Shown here: positions 42,015 to 49,879 of the stretch, one piece after another
Layout: the number at the start of each line of letters is the position of its first letter
How positions within the stretch are numbered: position 1 is the first letter of the stretch
From: Chitinophaga sp. YR627
Lineage (GTDB): Bacteria > Bacteroidota > Bacteroidia > Chitinophagales > Chitinophagaceae
DNA: 64,000 nt
Assembly (NCBI RefSeq): GCF_900114995.1
Contig: NZ_FOUX01000001.1
Span: 806,001 to 870,000, forward strand
Direction of reading: 5' to 3'
The notes under the pieces: model-generated
Database searches by the model: none
What the model was told of the DNA's origin: nothing
The model's input: the letters and a program-made list of their open reading frames with translations, nothing else
Translations under genes and position numbers: made by a program

Positions 42015-43031
42015 CTACAATGAATTCCGTAGGATCAGTCTGAAAGGATTCTTTACACGTCCGAGTTTCTTATCCTTGATCATCAATGCTGCTGCAGCTC
42101 CCATCTCTTCATGATCGGTGGAAATAACCGTGATCCCGTCCAGTAAGATCTCCTTCAGGAGTGTCTCATTATAAGAAACGATCCCTACATCTTCTCCGAT
42201 CTTCAGCTGATTGTTCCGACAGATCTTGACCAGGTTCACCAGGTCTGTTTCTTCGATAATAATATAAGCCTGTCCCTGCGTCACCGGCGTATGCATTTCA
42301 ATACCCTCTATGACGGAGAAATTGAAATCCTGCATCCGACAGAAGTACCTGAATCCTTTTTCAATCTCGGGAGGATAGGGGGTGAATCCGGGATTTACAA
42401 AGACAAGGCTGTTATATTTCTTCAACGCTGGTAAAGCTTCATGTAAGGCTTCGTAGATATCTTTTTCAAAGTTCTGAAAAACAATACCATATTGTCCTTT
42501 CAGCTCCTGCGCGTCTTTGTCCAGCAGGATCAGTTGTCCGGGTGGTATCTTTTTTAGTATTTCCAGCACTTTTTCCGGTTGTTCGTAAAAGTGAGGCATG
42601 ATGACATAATAATCATAGTCCCCCAGGTGATTGCTGATCAGATTCTCAAAGAGTGCCACGCTATGGTGATGAATATGCAGGTCTACAAATACATTGTCGC
42701 CCAATGTCTTTACAAAAGCATTATAGACCTGTTTTTTATAGTTACTTATTTTGTTGAATAGCAGTAGGACGCGCAGCGGGATCGCTATATCGGTCCGGTT
42801 GATGAAATAACCCTTTCCCTTCACAGAGATGATGACCTTCTTATCTCTCAGCTCTTTATACGCTTTTTCTACGGTACCTCTGGAAAGGAGGTATTGTTCA
42901 CTCAGTTCATTGATAGAGGGTATTTGCTGGTCGCGGGTTAACAGACCATCGCGTACGGCAGCCATAATGGACTCCGCGATCTGGATGTAAACGGGAATTT
43001 TGCTATTTGTATCAATCTGCAAGTCTTTCAT
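42015..43031 (-). CDS. GntR-type regulator with LacI-like sensor domain
   Basis: 338 residues from ATG 43031, which gives the family opening MKDLQIDTNSKIPVYIQIAE; the longer frame adds no GntR sequence. Winged helix about 10-80 (DQQIPSINELSEQYLLSRGTVEKAYKEL), then a periplasmic-binding-protein-like domain at about 85-330 (PLRVLLLFNKISNYKKQV, VGIVSYNETLLKEILLDGITVIS). This GntR-plus-LacI-sensor layout is common in Bacteroidota and senses sugars. Its start overlaps the end of the MFS gene by 20 nt, so the two are translationally coupled and the regulator may control the transporter. Confidence 0.88.
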   Translation of the reverse strand: MKDLQIDTNSKIPVYIQIAESIMAAVRDGLLTRDQQIPSINELSEQYLLSRGTVEKAYKELRDKKVIISVKGKGYFINRTDIAIPLRVLLLFNKISNYKKQVYNAFVKTLGDNVFVDLHIHHHSVALFENLISNHLGDYDYYVIMPHFYEQPEKVLEILKKIPPGQLILLDKDAQELKGQYGIVFQNFEKDIYEALHEALPALKKYNSLVFVNPGFTPYPPEIEKGFRYFCRMQDFNFSVIEGIEMHTPVTQGQAYIIIEETDLVNLVKICRNNQLKIGEDVGIVSYNETLLKEILLDGITVISTDHEEMGAAAALMIKDKKLGRVKNPFRLILRNSL

Positions 43032-44385
43032 TCCGGGAAAATAGCAAAGAATTGGGAAATGAGAGCAATGTAATACTGCCTGATGCAATTGCACAGAGCA
43101 CTAGTACCGGTCTGCTATTCCATTCACCAACTGTATTACTCATGAACATGGAAACCACGGGTAGTCCGATACCGCCTCCTACAAAATACGCCGTGGTGGT
43201 CAGACTGCCACTTACGCCCAGTTGCTCGGTAGGCACTTTGTCCATAGCGATAACAGAATAGCCTGTAAAACAGAGTGTCATGCCTACACCGGCGATCAGG
43301 GAGCCGCCTGCCAATAGAAAGAAAAGGCTGTGGTATTGTACAGCTGCAACCAGTGAGAGTGTTCCTGCCAGCATAGATGCAGCACCGAGGAGCGCAATCG
43401 TTCTGGCGGGCATTCTGTGGGATAATACGGGCAGACCGAAGCGACCTATCAGTATAGATAGGATGTTGAAGGGCATCATGATAAATCCTGATTCAGCGGC
43501 AGAGAAATGGAAGTTCTGCTGAATAAGGAAGCTCATAATGAAGAGATATCCTGTAAAAAGGGCGCCCAACAGGATGAAAAGCGTGTTTCCTTTTCTCAGG
43601 GAGGGCAGGGCCAGTACTTTCAGGTCTAAAAGCGGTATAGGCTGTGTTTTAAGGCGTTTATACAGGTATAAAGTAGTCACGACCAGTAATAACAGAAATC
43701 CGGCGATTTTCAGCCTGTTTTCGACCGGTTTTGATAATAGTTCGGTGGCCCAGGTCAGCGAAAGCATCGATACGACCAGGGCAATAGCTGCGGGAATATC
43801 GGGCAGTTTGCTGTTGGACTTTACATCCTTTTCCAGGTATAGATAAGCGATCACGATGATGATCAGCAGGATCGGTACATTGATCAGGAAAACCCATGAC
43901 CAGCCGAGGTAACTGGCTATGATCCCTCCGACGGACAGGCCGGCTGCCGACCCTGTAGCTGCAAAAGAACCAAAGATCCCGATGGCCCTGCTGCGTTCCC
44001 GGGACTCAGTGAAATAATAATTGACGATGGAGAATGCGGAGGGCATGATCAATGCCGCACCCAGTCCCTGTAATGTCCTGAAGAGCAGGAGGGAATGGTA
44101 GGTCTGAGATAGGCCGGCGCCTAAGGAGGTCAGCAGGAATATTGTGGCACCCCATAAAAAGACCGTTTTTCGGCCTGTAAAATCCGATAATTTACCACCA
44201 AGGATAAGGAAACATCCATAGATAAGGACATATACGCTCTGAAGTTTATAGCTTGAATCATTTGTTAATCCCAGGTCCTTTTCGATCTTTGGCAGCGCCA
44301 GATTAATGATTGCGATATCCAGTGCTTCTACAAAAATGCCCATAGAGGCGATGACCAGTATCAATTTTTTATTCAACAACTTCAT
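43012..44385 (-). CDS. MFS transporter, DHA2-like (drug:H+ antiporter)
   Basis: 457 residues from ATG 44385 (a longer frame starts at 44424). About 14 membrane helices. Conserved motifs: ALDIAIINLALPKIEKDLG in helix 1, and GGKLSDFTGRKTVFLWGA (motif A, loop 2-3). Motif C is partly present as GSAAGLSVGGIIASYLGW. The size and helix count fit the DHA2 (EmrB/QacA-like) group. It may export drugs or a metabolite; substrate unknown. First gene of a two-gene operon with the GntR regulator. A -7-like element lies only 4 nt upstream of the start. Confidence 0.87.
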   Translation of the reverse strand: MKLLNKKLILVIASMGIFVEALDIAIINLALPKIEKDLGLTNDSSYKLQSVYVLIYGCFLILGGKLSDFTGRKTVFLWGATIFLLTSLGAGLSQTYHSLLLFRTLQGLGAALIMPSAFSIVNYYFTESRERSRAIGIFGSFAATGSAAGLSVGGIIASYLGWSWVFLINVPILLIIIVIAYLYLEKDVKSNSKLPDIPAAIALVVSMLSLTWATELLSKPVENRLKIAGFLLLLVVTTLYLYKRLKTQPIPLLDLKVLALPSLRKGNTLFILLGALFTGYLFIMSFLIQQNFHFSAAESGFIMMPFNILSILIGRFGLPVLSHRMPARTIALLGAASMLAGTLSLVAAVQYHSLFFLLAGGSLIAGVGMTLCFTGYSVIAMDKVPTEQLGVSGSLTTTAYFVGGGIGLPVVSMFMSNTVGEWNSRPVLVLCAIASGSITLLSFPNSLLFSRNERLAD

Positions 44386-44389
44386 ACTG

Positions 44390-44430
44390 CAAAAGTATAA
44401 ATGACATTTCATTTGAATTGCCATTTGAAT
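44390..44430 (-). promoter_or_regulatory. Candidate promoter and direct-repeat operator of the MFS-GntR operon
   Basis: TACTTTTG on the minus strand (44397-44390) fits the -7 consensus but ends only 4 nt before the chosen ATG, suggesting a leaderless or nearly leaderless transcript. Just upstream, CATTTGAAT occurs twice (44410-44418, 44422-44430) with a 12-bp period, a candidate regulator site. Confidence 0.4.
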
Positions 44431-44555
44431 AATTTTGGTACAAACAATCGTTTTTATTGCCTGTAAATAGTTATTTGTGCTATTTTGGACTATAAATTGA
44501 TCTGCTGGCAGGACAATTGCCTGCCGTCCTGGTATAAAATAGTGATCTTAGCGGA

Positions 44556-45014
44556 TCATCCGTCAATAACGACTTCATCGATTTCGCCATCATGGAAGTA
44601 TACCACGATCTCATGACCTTTGCCATTTGTGGTGTCAAAAGAGATCGACCAGATGGAGCGTTCCTGGTTGAAGCGGGGGATCTCCAGAAATACAGGGGTA
44701 AATTCCTGTTTGAAATGTTTTATTGTAAAATCTTTTTCCCAGTGGCGGAATTCTGTTTCGATCGCCGTCTGTATCTGCGGAATATATTTGTCATAGTCTT
44801 CCTGAAGTGCAACAAAAAATTGCTTTTGCTCCTCATCCGGACCAGGCAGATTACCTTCTATGTGTATTTCAATGTTGCCGTTGGAAGGTTGGAAGAATGT
44901 ATATGCCTCGAAGAAATTCATGGCTTTATCCCTGGTATTTATGAAGCGTAGCTCTCCGAAAAGTGCGTCATTCACAATAACAGGTTTTTTGAATAAGAAG
45001 TCGAATAATCCCAT
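44556..45014 (-). CDS. Hypothetical cytosolic protein
   Basis: 152 residues beginning MGLFDFLFKKPVIVND, an opening often seen in small Bacteroidota proteins of the DUF2004/DUF6985 kind. Beta strands alternate with one long helix (about 70-100), and the acidic C-terminus reads KGHEIVVYFHDGEIDEVVIDG. No signal peptide or catalytic motif. It could be an orphan immunity-type protein. No cotranscribed neighbour: the MFS gene lies 171 nt further along the minus strand. Confidence 0.65.
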   Translation of the reverse strand: MGLFDFLFKKPVIVNDALFGELRFINTRDKAMNFFEAYTFFQPSNGNIEIHIEGNLPGPDEEQKQFFVALQEDYDKYIPQIQTAIETEFRHWEKDFTIKHFKQEFTPVFLEIPRFNQERSIWSISFDTTNGKGHEIVVYFHDGEIDEVVIDG

Positions 45015-45326
45015 GGCGTAAAATTACGGAAGTTGTAACATTTCATGCTGCTCTTTCAGGAAATAGCTACTTCGGCGGTTTGGGTTTCACAGCATGCCAA
45101 TGCTTTTATTGGGAGTGAGCATGTTGATCCTGAAATGGAGAAAATCAATCAGGCCCTGCGCTTCCTTGGGGTAACTGTATGCCGGAATATCTGAAAAATA
45201 CTGGGACCTGGCAGGAGAATATGGTCTTGACTATTGATAACTTTATAAATGGCTGAATTTAAAAGCGTAGTTATATGTACACACGATATCAGACGGAGTA
45301 GCTGAAGCTCTTTCTTTAGCTGTTTA
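45015..45326. other. Intergenic stretch without recognisable gene
   Basis: About 310 bases between two minus-strand genes. Short frames on either strand contain no recognised motif, and no hairpin or promoter match stands out. It may hold decayed coding sequence, since a short frame around 45177-45261 + has plausible codon use, but this is not enough to call. Confidence 0.3.
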
Positions 45327-45743
45327 TTAATTGAGTCTGCGGTATTCATTTGGTGTATGGCCAACGCGTTGTTTAAATAATCGTGTAAAGTGCTGCGGAT
45401 ATTTAAAGCCCAGTTCATATGCGATCTCCCCGATCGATTTGTCGCGTTCGAATACCTTCTCTTTTGCTATATCGATCACCTTCGCCTGGATATAATCCTG
45501 TGCCGATTTACCTGTTTCTTTCCTGATCAGATCTCCGAAATAATTAGCTGATAAATGTAATTGTCCGGCACTCCAGGCGACTGAAGGTAGTCCGTTTGTT
45601 TGTGGCTGTGTGGATTGAAAATATTCGCTGAGCAGGGTTTCAAATTTTTCTACATCGACGATGGTAATAAGCGGATGAAGGGTTTCTACCCCACGTATTG
45701 CATTGTATTGCGCAACACTTTCAAGTCTGATGATTTCTTCCAT
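45327..45743 (-). CDS. AraC-type regulator with an in-frame internal deletion (HTH part retained)
   Basis: 138 residues from ATG 45743. The first 30 (MEEIIRLESVAQYN...LHPLITIVD) match the beginning of the full-length AraC proteins that normally run to about 300 residues. The sequence then jumps straight to VEKFETLLSEYFQS, the linker before the DNA-binding domain, which is complete (LHLSANYFGDLIRKETGKSA, SIGEIAYELGFKYPQHFTRLF). The cupin sensor of about 150 residues is missing without a frameshift. The homologous AraC at 59291 keeps it. DNA binding may survive, but ligand response should be lost. Divergent from an aldo/keto reductase gene. Confidence 0.8.
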   Translation of the reverse strand: MEEIIRLESVAQYNAIRGVETLHPLITIVDVEKFETLLSEYFQSTQPQTNGLPSVAWSAGQLHLSANYFGDLIRKETGKSAQDYIQAKVIDIAKEKVFERDKSIGEIAYELGFKYPQHFTRLFKQRVGHTPNEYRRLN

Positions 45744-45815
45744 TGGAGACAATTTGCATTATAAAGGTACTTCTCCCATCAATATGATCTTCAACCGCCG
45801 GCTCCTGCAGATAAT

Positions 45816-45848
45816 ATTGGTAGGTAAAACAGTAATTGGTATACCAAT
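45816..45848. promoter_or_regulatory. Candidate operator with perfect 14-bp palindrome
   Basis: ATTGGTATACCAAT (45835-45848) is a perfect palindrome; ATTGGTA also occurs at 45816-45822. Both lie between the divergent truncated araC gene and the aldo/keto reductase gene, so they may be binding sites for the AraC-type protein. Confidence 0.4.
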
Positions 45849-45938
45849 CTGCAACTAAAAGCAACGGAACTTTGCATTATTGCAAGGGAAAATCTACTTC
45901 ATCGTTTCTTTTGCGAAACATAAATAATTATCTGATAA

Positions 45939-46928
<990 letters not shown>

Positions 46929-46945
46929 TATCAGATATATTTGGA

Positions 46946-46977
46946 GGATCATGCCCGATGCTTACCTGGCATGGTCC
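46946..46977. terminator. Terminator shared by aldo/keto reductase and SufR-like genes
   Basis: GGATCATGCC (46946-46955) pairs with GGCATGGTCC (46968-46977), 10 bp including one G-U pair, 12-nt loop, then TTTATT. The right arm lies inside the 3' end of the minus-strand gene that stops at 46962. Confidence 0.55.
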
Positions 46978-47597
46978 TTTATTCTGTAGGCGCAACGTCT
47001 GGCGCCTGCCAGGATGTGGTCTACTCTTTCAACAGATACCTTATCCCCCAGAACAGCCCTGAATGTGTCCAGTTCCGATTTGCAGAAACCCATACATGCT
47101 GTGGCAGCAGCACAGATCGGACAGTGATTCTCTATCAGCAGATAGCCTTCTTCATCTTTTACATAAGTAGCCATATATCCCTCATTATCCCTGATATGGG
47201 CTAGTCCGCCGATCCTTCCTTCCAGGTCTGACACGTTGGCCAGTTCTTTCAGGTATTTCTCCTTCCCATCCCGGCCATTGGCTTCAATGACTTCCAGCAG
47301 GGCATTTTCACCCAAAGTATCCCGCATTTTCAGGATGAGCTTTACCGTCAGGTCAGCATGGGCATCCGGGAAACGGGCGTGTCCTAATGAAGTAAGCGAC
47401 CATACCTGTTGCGGCCGCCCCTTTCCCTTGGACTCGCTCCTTGTCTCTACAAGCCCTTCATTGGCCAGTTTAATTAACTGAAAACGAGCTCCTTCCGTTG
47501 TGATATTCAGGTCTTTAGCCAGTTCGATCAATGGCAGAGGACCTTTTGTCTTCAGAATCCAAACCGCTCTCTCATTATCCGGTAGTGTCATTTTCAT
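46962..47597 (-). CDS. SufR-like winged-helix regulator with cysteine cluster (Fe-S sensing candidate)
   Basis: 211 residues from ATG 47597 (an alternative ATG lies two codons on); the longer frame to 47729 overlaps the divergent SOD gene. N-terminal DeoR/MarR-like winged helix (KTKGPLPLIELAKDLNITTE, RFQLIKLANEGLVETR). The C-terminal domain has four or five cysteines: HCPICAAATACMGFCKSELD and RRCAYRI, the arrangement of SufR-like regulators that bind a [4Fe-4S] cluster. It is divergent from a superoxide dismutase gene, with an inverted repeat over the SOD promoter. Redox- or iron-responsive control of SOD is a reasonable inference. Confidence 0.8.
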   Translation of the reverse strand: MKMTLPDNERAVWILKTKGPLPLIELAKDLNITTEGARFQLIKLANEGLVETRSESKGKGRPQQVWSLTSLGHARFPDAHADLTVKLILKMRDTLGENALLEVIEANGRDGKEKYLKELANVSDLEGRIGGLAHIRDNEGYMATYVKDEEGYLLIENHCPICAAATACMGFCKSELDTFRAVLGDKVSVERVDHILAGARRCAYRIKDHAR

Positions 47598-47625
47598 AAA
47601 AAACAAAGTAAATATTTGGTTAATG

Positions 47626-47633
47626 CAAATATA
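47626..47633 (-). promoter_or_regulatory. -7 promoter element of the SufR-like gene
   Basis: On the minus strand TATATTTG matches TAnnTTTG and lies 28 nt before the ATG at 47597. A -33 element at the usual spacing is not clear. A half-site resembling the SOD operator (TTTGGTTAA) lies between it and the start codon. Confidence 0.45.
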
Positions 47634-47661
47634 GAGAAAATCAATGCGCCAATAATCATAA

Positions 47662-47707
47662 TAAACCAAGTGTTTATTTGGTTTAATAGTTTCTTTGTCT
47701 ACTTTTG
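47662..47707 (+). promoter_or_regulatory. SOD promoter with overlapping inverted-repeat operator
   Basis: TTTG (47677-47680), 19-nt spacer, TACTTTTG (47700-47707): an excellent match to the Bacteroidota consensus, 20 nt before the SOD start. TAAACCAA (47662-47669) and TTGGTTTA (47678-47685) form an 8-bp inverted repeat with 8-nt spacer that overlaps the -33 box, so a bound regulator, presumably the divergent SufR-like protein, would block transcription. Confidence 0.7.
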
Positions 47708-47727
47708 TAGTATAAATCATCATAAAC

Positions 47728-48447
47728 ATGGCTATTCATTCACTACCATCGCTTCCATATGCATATAATGCACTGGAACCCGTTTTCGATACCCGGACCA
47801 TGACGATACATCATTCCAGGCACCATCAGGCCTATGTAGATAACCTGAATAAAGCCCTGGCAGATACGCCTTATGTGCCTTTGTCACTGGAAGAGCTGTT
47901 CGCCATTATCAAAGACCTGCCAGTGGCTATCCGTAATAATGGGGGCGGACATTATAACCACAGTCTTTTCTGGTCCTTGCTGTCTCCTCCTTCGCTACCT
48001 GATGTGTCGCTGGAAGAGGTTAAAAAGATGAAGGAACTGGATTTTCCGGCTATCCTGGGCAAGAAGCCTGATAACAGACAACCAGTCGGGGAGCTGGCAG
48101 TTGGGATCAATGAAGAATTCGGTTCTTTTGAGCAGTTCAAAACGAAGTTCACCGAAGCAGCAACTACGCGTTTTGGTTCCGGTTGGGCATGGCTGATCTG
48201 GTCATCCGAAGAGAAAAAATTAAAGATCACTTCTACTGCGAATCAGGACAATCCCTTAATGAAATTACCAGAGATCATTCCGGGCGAACCCTTATTAGGA
48301 CTGGACGTATGGGAGCACGCCTATTATCTGCACTACGAGAACAAACGTCCTGATTATATCGCCGGTTTCTGGAAACTTGTCAACTGGGATGTCGCTAATG
48401 AGCGTTATCAGAAAGCCAGAATAACCCACCTTTCCAGCAGGTATTGA
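47728..48447 (+). CDS. sodA: Superoxide dismutase, Mn type
   Basis: 239 residues with the Fe/Mn SOD fold. Metal ligands are visible as His28 in TIHHSRHHQAYV, the His of GGGHYNHSLFW, and the Asp and His of DVWEHAYYLHY. The motif GGGHYNH and the downstream ANQDNPLM, with its active-site Gln, are the pattern of Mn-type enzymes such as E. coli SodA. An insertion of about 20 residues (around residues 90-110, LPDVSLEEVKKMKELDFPA) distinguishes it from E. coli. No signal peptide, so cytosolic. Divergent from a SufR-like regulator with an operator over its promoter. Confidence 0.95.
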   Translation: MAIHSLPSLPYAYNALEPVFDTRTMTIHHSRHHQAYVDNLNKALADTPYVPLSLEELFAIIKDLPVAIRNNGGGHYNHSLFWSLLSPPSLPDVSLEEVKKMKELDFPAILGKKPDNRQPVGELAVGINEEFGSFEQFKTKFTEAATTRFGSGWAWLIWSSEEKKLKITSTANQDNPLMKLPEIIPGEPLLGLDVWEHAYYLHYENKRPDYIAGFWKLVNWDVANERYQKARITHLSSRY

Positions 48448-48580
48448 TCGTTTAGGATCAGTACTATTTCTTCCCTTCAGATACAGGTTAGCATTTAAAC
48501 GCCGCAAAAAAATAAAGCTGCGGCATGGGATTGTCATGCCTGTTTGACGAGGATCGGATCAACTATTAAACATTTACGAA

Positions 48581-49789
48581 ATGACCAATCATATGAAGGC
48601 CGGGAGACAGGCATCTCCCGGCACTGGCGGCGCTTTGTGCCTTACTGGCTGCTTCTCTGCTATGTATATTATTCCAGCTGCGCTTTCTTTGTTATTGCTG
48701 GGCTCATGCGGACAAGCCGAAAACGGATATGCCAATAACGGTCCGCAGGAGTTTCCTATCTATACAATCCAACAGGCGCCAACAACGCTTAAAGTGCAAT
48801 ATCCGGCTTCTCTCGAAGGGCAGCAGAATATCGAGATCAGACCCAAGATTGACGGTTATATCCGGGAGATATTAGTGGATGAAGGAGCGGTTGTTAAAAA
48901 AGGACAAGTGCTTTTTGTGATTGATGCGCCACAATATGAACAGGAAGTCAGAACAGCTACCGCGGCCATTCAAAGTGCAGAAGCAGAGGTAAGCGCCGCA
49001 AAATTACAGGTGAGCAATCTGACGCCGCTGGTGAAGAAGGAAATCATTACGGCTACCGCGCTGGAAGCTGCACAATACAATCTGAAAGCAAAAGAGGCCG
49101 TCCTCTCGCAGGCAAGGGCCAGTCTGGCGAATGCCCATACCAATATCGGTTATACGCGTATTGTGAGTCCGGTAGACGGCGTTGTCGGTACCATCCCTAA
49201 TAAGATTGGTAGTCTGGTGAGTCCTTCGGCTCCGCAGGCCCTGACAATGGTGTCGAATATCCGCAACATCTACGCTTATTTTTCTTTTGATGAAAAAGAG
49301 TTCCTGGCATTTACCGCTAAATATAAAGGACAAAGCATCCAGGAGAAACTGCAGCAGATGCCGGCAGTTAGTCTTGTACTTCCTGACGGGACTAATTACC
49401 CGGAGCAGGGGCACGTGGAGACGGTGAATGGGATGATCGACAGATCAACGGGCGCTATCAGTTTCCGGGCTACATTCCCGAATCCGGCCGGTATTATCCG
49501 TAGTGGTGGCAGTGCTACCCTGGAAATTCCGATGAACCTTTCATCCGCATTACTGCTGCCGCAGAAAGCCACATTTGAAATGCAGGGCAGGAAGATGGTG
49601 TATGTCGTAGCGGCGGATGGTATGGTGAAAAGCCGGGAGGTACATGTAATGGACATTGGTACCGGTGATAGCTATGTAGTCGAAAGTGGATTACAGGCAG
49701 GCGATAAGGTGGTCGCAGAAGGGATGGGCAATCTGAAGGATAGTCTGCTGATCAAACCCGTTCCCGCAAAACCACTCGCACAGCAATAA
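48581..49789 (+). CDS. RND efflux periplasmic adaptor (membrane fusion protein), lipoprotein
   Basis: About 400 residues. The chosen start gives a long leader; a lipoprotein signal is seen at MYIIPAALSLLLLGSCGQ, starting at a later ATG (48662), which may be the true start. Lipoyl-type hairpin halves are seen in GYIREILVDEGAVVKKGQVLF and NIGYTRIVSPVDGVVG, separated by a coiled coil (about 125-190), followed by beta-barrel and membrane-proximal domains. Family: HlyD/AcrA-like. It links the RND pump and outer-membrane channel encoded downstream in the same operon; export of drugs or metabolites is expected. Confidence 0.92.
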   Translation: MTNHMKAGRQASPGTGGALCLTGCFSAMYIIPAALSLLLLGSCGQAENGYANNGPQEFPIYTIQQAPTTLKVQYPASLEGQQNIEIRPKIDGYIREILVDEGAVVKKGQVLFVIDAPQYEQEVRTATAAIQSAEAEVSAAKLQVSNLTPLVKKEIITATALEAAQYNLKAKEAVLSQARASLANAHTNIGYTRIVSPVDGVVGTIPNKIGSLVSPSAPQALTMVSNIRNIYAYFSFDEKEFLAFTAKYKGQSIQEKLQQMPAVSLVLPDGTNYPEQGHVETVNGMIDRSTGAISFRATFPNPAGIIRSGGSATLEIPMNLSSALLLPQKATFEMQGRKMVYVVAADGMVKSREVHVMDIGTGDSYVVESGLQAGDKVVAEGMGNLKDSLLIKPVPAKPLAQQ

Positions 49790-49879
49790 CATACCTCTAC
49801 CGGCAAATTTTATGTATGCTCTCCCGTGACCTGTCGTCACCCGGGGGACGGGCATCACTTTGTCTTCAATCTATCAATT

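Noticed and set aside
45149..45418. 89-codon minus frame
   Set aside because: It overlaps the shortened AraC gene in another frame and matches nothing; a shadow.
48501..48524. GCCGCA/TGCGGC repeat after the SOD gene
   Set aside because: Six base pairs with a 12-nt A-rich loop and no following U-tract; could be a terminator but too weak to list.
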